The notes below the pieces were generated by a model, which was not told the DNA's origin, ran no database searches, and worked only from the letters and a program-made list of their open reading frames with translations. A program made the position numbers and the translations under genes. A stretch of DNA of 64,000 nt from Undibacterium sp049340185 (GTDB lineage: Bacteria > Pseudomonadota > Gammaproteobacteria > Burkholderiales > Burkholderiaceae_D), in contig NZ_JBMPPC010000001.1 in NCBI RefSeq assembly GCF_049340185.1, forward strand, positions 310,001-374,000, in the 5' to 3' direction. The stretch's first letter is position 1. Every line of letters begins with the position of its first letter. This document shows positions 51,798-61,079 of the stretch, one piece after another.

Positions 51798-52955
51798 ATG
51801 ACGGCACTCACCAATTTGTTGGATCTGGATCCTGCTCAACTTATCGCTTACTGCGGTGAGTTGGGTGAGAAGCCGTTTCGTGCGAAACAATTGCAGCGCT
51901 GGATACACCAGTTTGGTGCCAGCAATTTTGAAGAGATGAGCGATCTCGCTAAGTCTCTCCGTGAAAAACTATCAACACGTGCTTTTATTGCCGCTCCCGC
52001 CATTATCAGCGACCATACCTCAACGGATGGGACGCGTAAGTGGTTGTTGGATGTGGGACAGGGCAACGCGGTTGAAACCGTATTTATTCCAGAAGAAAAT
52101 CGCGGTACTTTATGTATTTCTACCCAGGCTGGTTGTGCGGTGAATTGCCGCTTTTGTTCTACTGGTAAACAGGGCTTTAATCGTAATTTGAGCGTGGGTG
52201 AAATTATTGGCCAGTTATGGATGGCTGAGTTTTTGCTGCGTCAGACCAAAGGTGTTCCGCCCGGGCCCAAGGGTGAGCGTCAGATCACTAATGTTGTCAT
52301 GATGGGAATGGGTGAGCCTCTGTTGAATTTTGAGCCGACTGTCACGGCTCTGCGTTTGATGCTGGATGATAATGCTTATGGCTTGTCACGTCGCCGTGTT
52401 ACGTTGTCGACTAGTGGCGTAGTGCCCATGATTGATAAGTTGTCTCAAGAGTGTGCCGTGGCTTTGGCGGTGTCTCTGCATGCGTCGAATGATGCCCTGC
52501 GTGACAGCTTGATTCCTTTAAATAAAAAACATCCTTTGCAAGAATTGATGGCCGCATGCAAACGTTACCTGGAATTCGCGCCGCGTGATTTCATTACCTT
52601 TGAGTATTGCATGCTGGATGGTGTTAATGATACGGATCAGCATGCGCGCGAATTGCTGCAGCTGGTTAAAAATGTGCCTTGCAAGTTTAATTTGATTCCG
52701 TTTAATCCTTTCCCAGAGTCTGGCCTGAAGCGCTCGGCTAATCCACGTATCAAGGCATTTGCTCAGGTGCTGATGGATGCAGGTCTGGTGACGACAATAC
52801 GTAAAACGCGCGGTGATGACATTGATGCTGCATGCGGGCAGTTGGCAGGTGAAGTGCAGGATAGGACGCGTGTGCAGGAGCGCATGCAAAAAATGGCGGA
52901 ATACCAAACCAAGTTCGGTAAAAATTTTGGCAAGATCGTGGAGATCACTCAGTGA
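51798..52955 (+). CDS. rlmN: dual-specificity RNA methyltransferase RlmN
   Basis: A 385-residue radical-SAM enzyme that methylates C2 of A2503 in 23S rRNA and A37 in tRNA. The 4Fe-4S motif is C113xxxC117xxC120 (CAVNCRFC). GMGEPLLNF, VTLSTSGVVPMI and the C-terminal DIDAACGQLAGE with the second methyl-carrying Cys are present. I chose ATG 51798 (MTALTNLLDL); an ATG two codons earlier is also open. The stop overlaps the pilW start. Confidence 0.96.
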   Translation: MTALTNLLDLDPAQLIAYCGELGEKPFRAKQLQRWIHQFGASNFEEMSDLAKSLREKLSTRAFIAAPAIISDHTSTDGTRKWLLDVGQGNAVETVFIPEENRGTLCISTQAGCAVNCRFCSTGKQGFNRNLSVGEIIGQLWMAEFLLRQTKGVPPGPKGERQITNVVMMGMGEPLLNFEPTVTALRLMLDDNAYGLSRRRVTLSTSGVVPMIDKLSQECAVALAVSLHASNDALRDSLIPLNKKHPLQELMAACKRYLEFAPRDFITFEYCMLDGVNDTDQHARELLQLVKNVPCKFNLIPFNPFPESGLKRSANPRIKAFAQVLMDAGLVTTIRKTRGDDIDAACGQLAGEVQDRTRVQERMQKMAEYQTKFGKNFGKIVEITQ

Positions 52956-53752
52956 AAATTTTTAGATTGCACTACCGTGTTTTATCTGGCGTGTTGTTGG
53001 CGCTGATTTTGTCCGCATGTGCAAGCAAAAAGCTTGAGGGATCATCGCAAGAATCGACGCCTAGCCTTGAAAAGGCGGAGCTGCAGAAGCGAGCAGCAAT
53101 TCGTATGCAATTGGCAATTGGCTATTATCAGCAAGGTCAACAAAAGGTCGCACTGGACGAGATTCGCCAGGCTTTGCTGGTTGAGCCGGACTTGGTGGAT
53201 GCCTATAGCGTCAGAGCACTTATTTTTATGGATATGGGCGAAAAGCAATTGGCTGAAGATAATTTTCAGCATGCATTAAAGCTGGCGCCGAATAATTCAG
53301 ACATCGCAAATAACTACGGTTGGTTTCTATGTAATAACGGCCATGAAAAGCAGGCGATGCCGTATTTTGAACGTGTCATTCTAGACTCTAGCTATCCTAC
53401 TCCTGCCAAGGCGTTGAACAATGCCGGGGTTTGTAGTTTGCGTTTGAAGGATCTGGTCGCGGCTGAAAAATATTTCTTAATGGGTTTTCGTGCAGACCCG
53501 GCTAGCTTGACGATCAATGCCAATTTGTCCAAGGTGTACTACGACAGAGGCGAATATGAGAAGGCGAAATTTTATGTTAATCGTGTTCTGAAGGATGAAG
53601 TCTATGCGGCTGACGTCTTGTGGCTTGCAATTAAAGTAGAAAATAAACTCGGTGATCAGTCTGCTGTCAGCGGCCTTGGCACGCAATTGCGTCGACGTCA
53701 TCCGAACTCTAAAGAATATTTATTATTCCAGCGCGGGGCTTTTGATGAGTGA
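52952..53752 (+). CDS. pilW: type IV pilus biogenesis lipoprotein PilW/PilF (TPR)
   Basis: A 266-residue outer-membrane lipoprotein (lipobox LALILSAC) built of tetratricopeptide repeats: IGYYQQGQQKVALDEIRQAL, AYSVRALIFMDMGEKQLAED, NYGWFLCNNGHEKQAMPYFE and further copies. It helps assemble the pilus secretin. GTG start overlapping the rlmN stop by four bases; it overlaps rodZ by eight. Confidence 0.92.
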   Translation: MKIFRLHYRVLSGVLLALILSACASKKLEGSSQESTPSLEKAELQKRAAIRMQLAIGYYQQGQQKVALDEIRQALLVEPDLVDAYSVRALIFMDMGEKQLAEDNFQHALKLAPNNSDIANNYGWFLCNNGHEKQAMPYFERVILDSSYPTPAKALNNAGVCSLRLKDLVAAEKYFLMGFRADPASLTINANLSKVYYDRGEYEKAKFYVNRVLKDEVYAADVLWLAIKVENKLGDQSAVSGLGTQLRRRHPNSKEYLLFQRGAFDE

Positions 53753-54797
53753 TGCAGGGTTGAATTTGTCAGTGGAACAATTGAATACCTCTGCGGTTAC
53801 CGAAGATTCCGAACAAAAAAATCACGCCGCCCCACAAACTGCGGGTGCGATGCTCACTGTAGCAAGATCGCAAAAAGACTGGACTGTTCAGCAAGTCGCT
53901 GAGCAATTGAAACTGTCTGCGCGTCAGATTATCGCTCTGGAGGCAAATCAGTTCGATGCTTTGCCTAAAATGGTGATTGTGCGTGGGTTTATCCGCTCCT
54001 ATGCTAAGTTGCTGAAGATTGATGCTGAGCCGATACTCGCGAAATTACCTCAGGAGTCGGCTGCTGTTGCCGAATTTCCTCATTTGCGACCTGCATTGAC
54101 TACCCCTTTCCTTGAGTCTAAATTGCCTTTGATGGGGCGCCAGGATCCGACGAATAGTAAATATATTTGGGGCGCGGTTGTATTGGCTATATTGGCGGCG
54201 GGTTTTTTTGCCGTTCAAAAACTTGAGCACAATGGCTTAATGCAAAAATTGTTATCTCATCAACTAGTTTCTGCGCCTGAAACTGTGGCCTCAAATGTTT
54301 CTGATTCGGCAGAATTGATGGCAGCCTCACCTGTTCCGGCAATTCGCGTCAATTCTGAAAAGAACACAGAAGTGGCTGCTAGTACTGTGGATAAAGAACC
54401 TGAAGTGTCCAGGCCAGCACCTGTGTCTGAGCAGGTTGCCAGCAATCCTGCAGTAGTTCCGCAGACGCTTGCCCAAGCGACGCCTTTGGTTGTTTCTACA
54501 GCCAGCCAACCTGCATTGCCTGCGTCAGTCGCGAATAATTCTGCCGCACTGGAGCAGTCTGCAAATCTGATGAAATTTAAATTCCGTCAGGATTCGTGGA
54601 TACAAATTAAGCGTGAAAATGGCACGGTCGTCACATCGCATCTTGCTAAAGCGGGTACGGAAGAGAGCTTTGATGTAAAAGAAGCTTTGCAGATCAAAAT
54701 TGGCAATGCCGCCGGCGTTGACGGTACATTGCGCGGAACGTCTTTGAATATTGCTGCGACTAAAGAAAGCAATGTTATTAATTTGAATGTGAAGTAA
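53745..54797 (+). CDS. rodZ: cell-shape protein RodZ
   Basis: A 350-residue bitopic protein. An N-terminal helix-turn-helix (MLTVARSQKDWTVQQVAEQL, then IVRGFIRSYAKLLKID) anchors the MreB cytoskeleton, one membrane helix (WGAVVLAILAAGFFAV) follows at about residue 145, then a Pro/Ala/Val linker and a C-terminal DUF4115 beta-domain (SWIQIKRENGTVVTSHLAKA). ATG 53745 (MSDAGLNLSVEQL) overlaps the pilW stop. Confidence 0.92.
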   Translation: MSDAGLNLSVEQLNTSAVTEDSEQKNHAAPQTAGAMLTVARSQKDWTVQQVAEQLKLSARQIIALEANQFDALPKMVIVRGFIRSYAKLLKIDAEPILAKLPQESAAVAEFPHLRPALTTPFLESKLPLMGRQDPTNSKYIWGAVVLAILAAGFFAVQKLEHNGLMQKLLSHQLVSAPETVASNVSDSAELMAASPVPAIRVNSEKNTEVAASTVDKEPEVSRPAPVSEQVASNPAVVPQTLAQATPLVVSTASQPALPASVANNSAALEQSANLMKFKFRQDSWIQIKRENGTVVTSHLAKAGTEESFDVKEALQIKIGNAAGVDGTLRGTSLNIAATKESNVINLNVK

Positions 54798-54802
54798 ATA
54801 GT

Positions 54803-56071
54803 ATGACGGCCTCTTTCCCTGGTATCTCATCTGGTCCTTTGTCTCGTCGTGTCAGTCGTGCTGCGAAAATTGTGTATGGCGCTCGTGAAGTCGTGATCGG
54901 CGGCACTGCGCCTGTGGTGGTGCAGTCCATGACGAATACGGACACCGCTGATGTGATTGCTACAGCGATTCAAATTAAAGAACTTGCAAGAGCCGGTTCG
55001 GAGCTAGTGCGTATCACTGTCAATAATCCAGATGCTGCAGCCGCTGTACCAGCGATACGTGCGCAATTAGACAAAATGGAAATCGACGTGCCACTGGTGG
55101 GTGATTTTCACTACAACGGTCATACGCTCCTGAAAGACTTTCCTGAGTGCGCTAGAGCCTTATCCAAATACAGAATTAATCCGGGTAATGTCGGGCAGGG
55201 TGCCAAGAGGGATACACAATTTGCGCAGATGATAGAAATGGCCTGTTTCTATGATAAGCCCGTCCGGATTGGTGTTAATTGGGGTAGCCTGGATCAGGCT
55301 CTACTGGCGCGCATCATGGATGAAAACGCGCAACGTGCCGACCCATGGAGCGCCCAAACTGTGATGTATGAGGCCTTAATTACCTCGGCAATCGAAAACG
55401 CACAACGTGCAGAAGAGCTGGGTCTTGCGGGCGATAAAATTATTTTGTCTTGCAAAGTATCTGGCGTGCAAGATCTTGTCGCAGTGTACCGAGAGTTGTC
55501 TAAGCGCTGCGATTATCCTTTGCATCTGGGTCTAACTGAGGCCGGCATGGGAAGTAAGGGGATTGTCGCTTCAACCGCTGCATTGTCGGTTTTGATGCAA
55601 GAGGGTATTGGCGACACAATACGAATTTCTCTGACACCTGAGCCAGGCGGTGATCGTTGCAAAGAGGTGATTGTCGGGCAGGAAATTTTGCAGACAATGG
55701 GCCTGCGTAAATTTACCCCTATGGTGATCGCATGCCCTGGTTGTGGTCGCACGACATCAACCGTTTTCCAAGAACTCGCAGATAGCATACAAACCTTTTT
55801 ACGTGATCAGATGCCCGTCTGGAAGAAGCAATATCCGGGCGTTGAGAATATGAACGTTGCTGTAATGGGATGTATCGTCAACGGTCCCGGCGAGTCCAAG
55901 CACGCAAATATTGGTATTAGTTTGCCAGGCACAGGCGAGTCGCCAGCGGCGCCAGTATTTATTGACGGTGCTAAGGCGATGACCTTACGTGGTGAACGTA
56001 TTTCAGAAGAATTTCAGGCGATTGTGCTGGATTACGTAAAAAATAATTACACGTCAAAGACGGTGCTTTGA
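54803..56071 (+). CDS. ispG: 4-hydroxy-3-methylbut-2-enyl diphosphate synthase IspG
   Basis: A 422-residue 4Fe-4S enzyme of the MEP isoprenoid pathway. Family marks are VVVQSMTNTDTADV, VPLVGDFHYNGHTLL, RINPGNVGQG and VRIGVNWGSL. The cluster is held by Cys in ACPGCGRT and GCIVNGPGESKHANIGISLP. It lies between rodZ and hisS, a conserved betaproteobacterial order. Confidence 0.97.
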   Translation: MTASFPGISSGPLSRRVSRAAKIVYGAREVVIGGTAPVVVQSMTNTDTADVIATAIQIKELARAGSELVRITVNNPDAAAAVPAIRAQLDKMEIDVPLVGDFHYNGHTLLKDFPECARALSKYRINPGNVGQGAKRDTQFAQMIEMACFYDKPVRIGVNWGSLDQALLARIMDENAQRADPWSAQTVMYEALITSAIENAQRAEELGLAGDKIILSCKVSGVQDLVAVYRELSKRCDYPLHLGLTEAGMGSKGIVASTAALSVLMQEGIGDTIRISLTPEPGGDRCKEVIVGQEILQTMGLRKFTPMVIACPGCGRTTSTVFQELADSIQTFLRDQMPVWKKQYPGVENMNVAVMGCIVNGPGESKHANIGISLPGTGESPAAPVFIDGAKAMTLRGERISEEFQAIVLDYVKNNYTSKTVL

Positions 56072-56095
56072 AAAATATTAATTAGGCAGTGAAGA

Positions 56096-57457
56096 ATGTC
56101 AGAGAATAAAAAACCAGAAAAAATTGTCGGCGTTAAGGGAATGAATGACCTCTTGCCGACCGATGCTCCGCTGTGGGAGTTGTTTGAAAACACAGTGCAA
56201 TCGGTATTGAAAAGTTATGGCTTCCAGCAAATACGTACGCCTATCGTTGAGTCGACAGCATTGTTTGCACGCGGACTTGGTGAGGTAACAGATATCGTCG
56301 AAAAAGAAATGTATTCATTTGAAGATGCAATGAATGGCGATAAGTTAACATTGCGTCCCGAGAATACTGCAGGCGTGGTGCGTGCCGCACTAGAGCATAA
56401 CCTGACTTACGAGGGTCCGAAACGGTTGTGGTACAACGGCCCGATGTTTCGCCACGAAAAACCGCAACGCGGACGCTATCGTCAATTTCATCAAGTGGGT
56501 GCTGAGGCTTTAGGTTTTAGTGGTCCGGATATCGATGCTGAACTCATTATGATGTGTCAGCGCCTCTGGGATGATCTCGGTTTGCAAAATGTCCGTCTTG
56601 AACTTAATTCAATCGGTGATGCCCAAGAGCGTAATCTTCATCGCGCCGCACTGATCGCGTATTTCGAGACAAACAAGGAATTGCTGGATGCCGAAGCCTT
56701 GCGTCGCCTGCATAGCAACCCTTTACGTATTCTTGATACCAAAAATCCGGCAATGCAGGACATGGTAAATGCGGCACCAAAATTGTTGGATTATCTGGGT
56801 GCTGAATCGTTGGCGCATTTTGAGGGCGTGCAAACAATCTTGCGCGATAACAGTATTCCTTTCACGATTAACACGCGATTAGTGCGTGGAATGGATTATT
56901 ACAACCGGACGGTTTTCGAGTGGGTAACTGATCAGCTGGGATCGCAAGGTACGGTTTGCGCAGGCGGTAGGTATGACTCATTATTCGGTATTTTCGGTGG
57001 TAAGCCTACACCTGCATGCGGCTTTGCGATGGGTATCGAACGCTTGCTTGAATTGATGAAAGAATCCGGCGAAGCTCATGCGCCCGCACAATGTGACGTT
57101 TATCTTGTGCATCAGGGAATTGCAGCTCAGGCGCAATCTTTTGTTTTGGGAGAGCGTTTGCGCGATGCGGGCTTAGATGTTGTGTTACATTGCGCAACGG
57201 CGAGCGGAGTAGGTAGTTTTAAATCGCAAATGAAGAAGGCTGACGCCAGTGGTGCTGCTTATGCTGTCATCATTGGAGAAGATGAAGCCTCCGCAAATAC
57301 GATTGTCGTGAAAGCAATGCGCTCCAGCGATATGGAAAATAATCAAGTCAGTGTGCCGTTTGACACGGCAGTCGATTATTTAGTTGATCAAATTACAGGT
57401 GTTGACGATGCAGATCATTGCTGCGACGACCCGACACATATTCATATTCATCACTAG
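56096..57457 (+). CDS. hisS: histidyl-tRNA synthetase with His/Cys-rich C-terminal tail
   Basis: A 453-residue class II synthetase that charges tRNA-His. Motif 1 region GMNDLLPTDAPLWELFENTV, motif 2 KRLWYNGPMFRHEKPQRGRY, histidine-specific RLVRGMDYYNRTVFEWVT and motif 3 GFAMGIERLLELM are present, then the anticodon-binding domain. The last residues are DADHCCDDPTHIHIHH: five His and two Cys in 16, outside the enzyme fold, resembling a metal-binding tail. The standard enzyme ends before this. yfgM follows after 11 bases. Confidence 0.96.
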   Translation: MSENKKPEKIVGVKGMNDLLPTDAPLWELFENTVQSVLKSYGFQQIRTPIVESTALFARGLGEVTDIVEKEMYSFEDAMNGDKLTLRPENTAGVVRAALEHNLTYEGPKRLWYNGPMFRHEKPQRGRYRQFHQVGAEALGFSGPDIDAELIMMCQRLWDDLGLQNVRLELNSIGDAQERNLHRAALIAYFETNKELLDAEALRRLHSNPLRILDTKNPAMQDMVNAAPKLLDYLGAESLAHFEGVQTILRDNSIPFTINTRLVRGMDYYNRTVFEWVTDQLGSQGTVCAGGRYDSLFGIFGGKPTPACGFAMGIERLLELMKESGEAHAPAQCDVYLVHQGIAAQAQSFVLGERLRDAGLDVVLHCATASGVGSFKSQMKKADASGAAYAVIIGEDEASANTIVVKAMRSSDMENNQVSVPFDTAVDYLVDQITGVDDADHCCDDPTHIHIHH

Positions 57458-57468
57458 ACTTACATAAC

Positions 57469-58152
57469 ATGGCATACGATCTCGAAGAACAAGAGCAATT
57501 AGACACGCTCAAAGCATGGTGGAAACAGTACGGTAATCTGGTTACCTGGTTGCTGGTGATTGCATTGTCGGCATACGCAGCGTGGGCTGGATGGACCAGC
57601 TACCAGCGCAATCAGTCGAATCAGGCATCGCAACTCTATGATGAAATGCAGAAGGCTGTTCAGGCCAAAGATAATGCCAAAGTACAGCGTGCGGCAAACG
57701 ATCTTGTTGAAAAGTTTGCTAAAACACCGTATGCCGCAATGTCCGCACTAACTGCTGCTAAAAGCGCCTTTGACGCAAATGATGTGAAGGCCGCCAAGAC
57801 GCAATTGCATTGGGTCGTTGATCACAGTAGTGTTGATGAATATAAGAGTATTGCCAAGATTCGTCTTGCAGGTCTTGCTTTAGATGAAAAAGCTTACGAT
57901 GAAGGTTTATCTCTGTTGTCTGGCGACTTCCCTGCGGAATTTGCTGGCGACGTCGCTGACAGAAAGGGCGATATTTATCTGGCTCAAAATAAAACGACAG
58001 AAGCGCGTGCAGCTTTTCAAACAGCGCTGGATAAACTCAAAGAAAAAAATCCTGGCCGTCAATTGATTCAATTGAAGCTGGATGCTCTTGGCGGTGCCGA
58101 AGCAAAAGTGGCGAGTACTACTGGCGCTGCAAGCAATTCCACAAGCAAATAA
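57469..58152 (+). CDS. yfgM: YfgM family tetratricopeptide inner-membrane protein
   Basis: A 227-residue protein. A cytoplasmic start (MAYDLEEQEQLDTLKAWWKQ) precedes a membrane helix (LVTWLLVIALSAYAAWAG) and a periplasmic TPR region. In E. coli YfgM associates with PpiD and the SecYEG translocon. I chose ATG 57469; an earlier open frame inside hisS is out of family. It is followed by bamB, the conserved partner. Confidence 0.92.
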   Translation: MAYDLEEQEQLDTLKAWWKQYGNLVTWLLVIALSAYAAWAGWTSYQRNQSNQASQLYDEMQKAVQAKDNAKVQRAANDLVEKFAKTPYAAMSALTAAKSAFDANDVKAAKTQLHWVVDHSSVDEYKSIAKIRLAGLALDEKAYDEGLSLLSGDFPAEFAGDVADRKGDIYLAQNKTTEARAAFQTALDKLKEKNPGRQLIQLKLDALGGAEAKVASTTGAASNSTSK

Positions 58153-58164
58153 TAGGAGTAGTTC

Positions 58165-59313
58165 ATGCGTTTTTCTGGCAAATTGCTGGCTTCATTGACG
58201 TTGCTTACATTGGCGGGCTGTTCATCGCTGAATCCATTTGCAAGCAAGGCGGAAACAAAAAATGTTCCTGCAGTACTGCAAGATTTTAAAATCAGTATGG
58301 CGGTGAAAACTCTGTGGTCTAGTTCGGTTGGTGCAGCAGGAGACAGCGTATTTACCCCTATCCAGATTGGCTCTGATGTATACGCTGCGGCCGCTGATGG
58401 TTCGGTCGTTAAATTAGATGGAGCAAGTGGACGCCAGATATGGCGTGTAAATGCCGGTATAGGACTGACTGCCGGTGTAGGAGCGAGCGCAACGACAGTA
58501 GCTGTTGTCGGGAAAAAAGGTGTGTTGTTTGCGTATGATACAAGCGGAAATTTACGTTGGAAAGCCCAGGCATCAAGTGAGGTGTTGGCGTCGCCTGCGG
58601 TAGCGAAAGATGTCGTGGTCATTAGAAGTATCGACAATAAAATCGCGGCATATGATATCGAAACTGGTGTGAAAAAATGGTCAGTTGAGCGTCCGTTACC
58701 TATCCTGACTTTGCGTATTATTCCTGGGATCGCGATTGCTGAGCCTGCTGCTATTGTCGCTTTGCCTGGCGGCAAGCTCGCTTCTTTTTCCTTGAACAAT
58801 GGTGGTTTGCGTTGGGAAGTAGCTGCTGCAGATCCTAAGGGTGCAACTGAGCTTGAGCGTATTGTTGATGTCTCAGGTACGCCTGTGGTTGCGGGTACGG
58901 ATGTGTGTGTTGTTGCCTATCAGGGACGTGTCGGTTGCTACGATATTGCAACAGGTACGTCACGCTGGGCAAAGAATTTATCTAGCGAAGTTGGGGTCAG
59001 TGTCGATGAGCGCTTCGTCTTTGCTGCAGACAATGCGGGTGCAGTTTCCGCTTATGCCCGCTCCACCGGAACCAGCGCTTGGCGTAACGACAAGTTGGCT
59101 TACCGTCGCTTGTCTGCTCCTATTTCTTTTGGTCGATCTGTCGCCGTAGGTGATGGTTCTGGCTTTGTCCATTTTCTCTCAAGAGAAGATGGTTCTTTTA
59201 TCGGTCGTATTAGTACCGATGGCAGTCCTGTTCTTGCCGCGCCGATTGTGGCTGGCTCGAATCTGATTGTTCAAACCAAATCTGGGGCAGTGGTTGCGTT
59301 GGCAACCGAGTAA
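58165..59313 (+). CDS. bamB: outer-membrane assembly lipoprotein BamB
   Basis: A 382-residue eight-bladed beta-propeller lipoprotein of the BAM complex, which inserts outer-membrane proteins. The lipobox is LTLAGC. PQQ-like blades recur (YAAAADGSVVKLDGASGRQI, LFAYDTSGNLRWKAQ, VGCYDIATGTSRWAK). GGAG lies eight bases before the ATG. Eight bases separate it from der. Confidence 0.95.
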   Translation: MRFSGKLLASLTLLTLAGCSSLNPFASKAETKNVPAVLQDFKISMAVKTLWSSSVGAAGDSVFTPIQIGSDVYAAAADGSVVKLDGASGRQIWRVNAGIGLTAGVGASATTVAVVGKKGVLFAYDTSGNLRWKAQASSEVLASPAVAKDVVVIRSIDNKIAAYDIETGVKKWSVERPLPILTLRIIPGIAIAEPAAIVALPGGKLASFSLNNGGLRWEVAAADPKGATELERIVDVSGTPVVAGTDVCVVAYQGRVGCYDIATGTSRWAKNLSSEVGVSVDERFVFAADNAGAVSAYARSTGTSAWRNDKLAYRRLSAPISFGRSVAVGDGSGFVHFLSREDGSFIGRISTDGSPVLAAPIVAGSNLIVQTKSGAVVALATE

Positions 59314-59321
59314 TACTAAAA

Positions 59322-60665
59322 ATGAAGCCGGTTATTGCACTTATAGGTCGACCTAATGTCGGCAAATCCACGCTGTTCAATCGGCTTACACGTTCTCGCG
59401 ACGCACTCGTAGCAGATTTGCCTGGCTTAACCAGAGACAGGCATTATGGCGAAGGGCGTATGGGAGAGCGACCATTTTTGGTGATTGATACAGGTGGTTT
59501 TGAGCCTGTCGCCAAAGAAGGCATCATGCATGAAATGGCGAAGCAAACTAAGCAAGCTGTCGCCGAAGCCGATGTGGTTATTTTTATTGTTGATGGTCGT
59601 CAAGGTTTGACTCCACATGATAAAACCATTACTGATTTTTTACGTAAATCAGGCCGCTCAGTCATGTTGGTGGTCAACAAGGCTGAGGGAATGAAATATA
59701 GCTCGGTAACCGCTGATTTTTATGAGCTTGGACTCGGTGATCCGTACGTCATTTCAGCAGCGCATGGCGATGGCGTTCTTGACCTGGTAGATGAGTCGCT
59801 CAATATCGCTTTTGCGCAGCGCCCACCTGAGTTAGAAGAGCCGGATGACGTTGTCAGAGGCATCAAAATTGCGATAGTCGGTCGTCCCAATGTTGGTAAA
59901 TCTACCTTGGTTAACACTTTGCTGGGTGAAGATCGCGTCATTGCATTCGACATGCCCGGCACTACGCGGGACTCAATTGAGATTCCTTTTGAGCGCGATG
60001 GTAAGCACTATACGTTGATAGATACTGCTGGCATTCGCCGTCGCGGCAAAGTGTTTGAAGCGATCGAGAAATTTTCTGTAGTGAAAACCTTGCAATCGGT
60101 CTCTGAGGCGAATGTGGTCTTACTATTGCTAGATGCGCAGCAGGATATTTCTGAGCAAGATGCGCATATTGCAGGCTTTATCCTTGAGTCTGGACGTGCT
60201 CTCGTAGTGGGTGTCAATAAGTGGGATGGCTTGCAAAGTGATCGTCGTGATGAGATTAAGCTCGACATTGAGCGTAAATTGAATTTCCTGACTTTTGCGA
60301 AATTTCACTTTATTTCGGCATTAAAGTCGACAGGTATCGCACCGTTGTTGAAGTCAATTGATGCTGCTTATGCCGCCGCAATGGCGAATTTGTCCACGCC
60401 GAAACTGACGCGTGCTTTGATTGAGGCTGTTGAGCATCAGCAGCCAAAACGTAAGGGATCGATTCGTCCAAAGCTGCGCTATGCACATCAGGGCGGTCAA
60501 AATCCACCGATTATCGTGATTCACGGGAATGCTCTGGATTCAATTGGTGATGTGTACAAACGCTATTTGGAAAAACATTTCCGCGAAACGTTTTCTTTGA
60601 CGGGAACACCATTGCGCATCGAAATGAGATCAGGAAAAAATCCATTCTCAAAATCCGAAAAATAA
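59322..60665 (+). CDS. der: ribosome-assembly GTPase Der (EngA)
   Basis: A 447-residue protein with two tandem GTPase domains (G1 motifs GRPNVGKS near residues 8 and 188; G3 DTGG and DTAG; G4 NKAE and NKWD) and a C-terminal KH-like domain. It is essential for 50S subunit maturation. Order and length are standard. Confidence 0.97.
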   Translation: MKPVIALIGRPNVGKSTLFNRLTRSRDALVADLPGLTRDRHYGEGRMGERPFLVIDTGGFEPVAKEGIMHEMAKQTKQAVAEADVVIFIVDGRQGLTPHDKTITDFLRKSGRSVMLVVNKAEGMKYSSVTADFYELGLGDPYVISAAHGDGVLDLVDESLNIAFAQRPPELEEPDDVVRGIKIAIVGRPNVGKSTLVNTLLGEDRVIAFDMPGTTRDSIEIPFERDGKHYTLIDTAGIRRRGKVFEAIEKFSVVKTLQSVSEANVVLLLLDAQQDISEQDAHIAGFILESGRALVVGVNKWDGLQSDRRDEIKLDIERKLNFLTFAKFHFISALKSTGIAPLLKSIDAAYAAAMANLSTPKLTRALIEAVEHQQPKRKGSIRPKLRYAHQGGQNPPIIVIHGNALDSIGDVYKRYLEKHFRETFSLTGTPLRIEMRSGKNPFSKSEK

Positions 60666-60674
60666 AATTCATCC

Positions 60675-60704
60675 AGATGCTGTAAGTTGTTTCATGCAGC
60701 ATCT
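60675..60704 (+). terminator. hairpin between der and hfq
   Basis: AGATGCTG and CAGCATCT pair perfectly (8 bp) around a 14-base loop and are followed by TTG. A weak terminator or processing hairpin; hfq starts 100 bases on and probably has its own promoter. Confidence 0.45.
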
Positions 60705-60804
60705 TTGAAAATAGATTACAGTTACAAGGTAATCAACTATTGGGACTCTTGAACTTTTGCAATGTGTCCCCAACTCCTGATCACAACAACATATTGGAGC
60801 TGTT

Positions 60805-61041
60805 ATGAGTAATAAAGGGCAACTTTTACAAGACCCGTTCTTAAACGCACTTCGTAAAGAACACATTCCTGTATCCATCTATCTCGTGAACGGTATTAAA
60901 TTGCAGGGACATATTGAGTCATTTGATCAGTATGTCGTCTTGCTACGTAATACTGTGACACAAATGGTCTATAAGCATGCCATTTCTACTGTTGTTCCTG
61001 CTCGTGCAGTCAGCATCAACACTGAACCAGAAGCCGAGTAA
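60805..61041 (+). CDS. hfq: RNA chaperone Hfq
   Basis: A 78-residue hexameric Sm-like protein that pairs small RNAs with mRNAs. Sm1 (PVSIYLVNGIKLQGHIESFD) and Sm2 (VYKHAISTVVPAR) are complete, with the proximal-face core KH in YKHA. The C-terminal tail is short, as in betaproteobacteria. GGAG lies eight bases before the ATG. Confidence 0.97.
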   Translation: MSNKGQLLQDPFLNALRKEHIPVSIYLVNGIKLQGHIESFDQYVVLLRNTVTQMVYKHAISTVVPARAVSINTEPEAE

Positions 61042-61079
61042 ATTTCCAGGCGGTTATTTTTGAAAAAATATTGTTTTCT

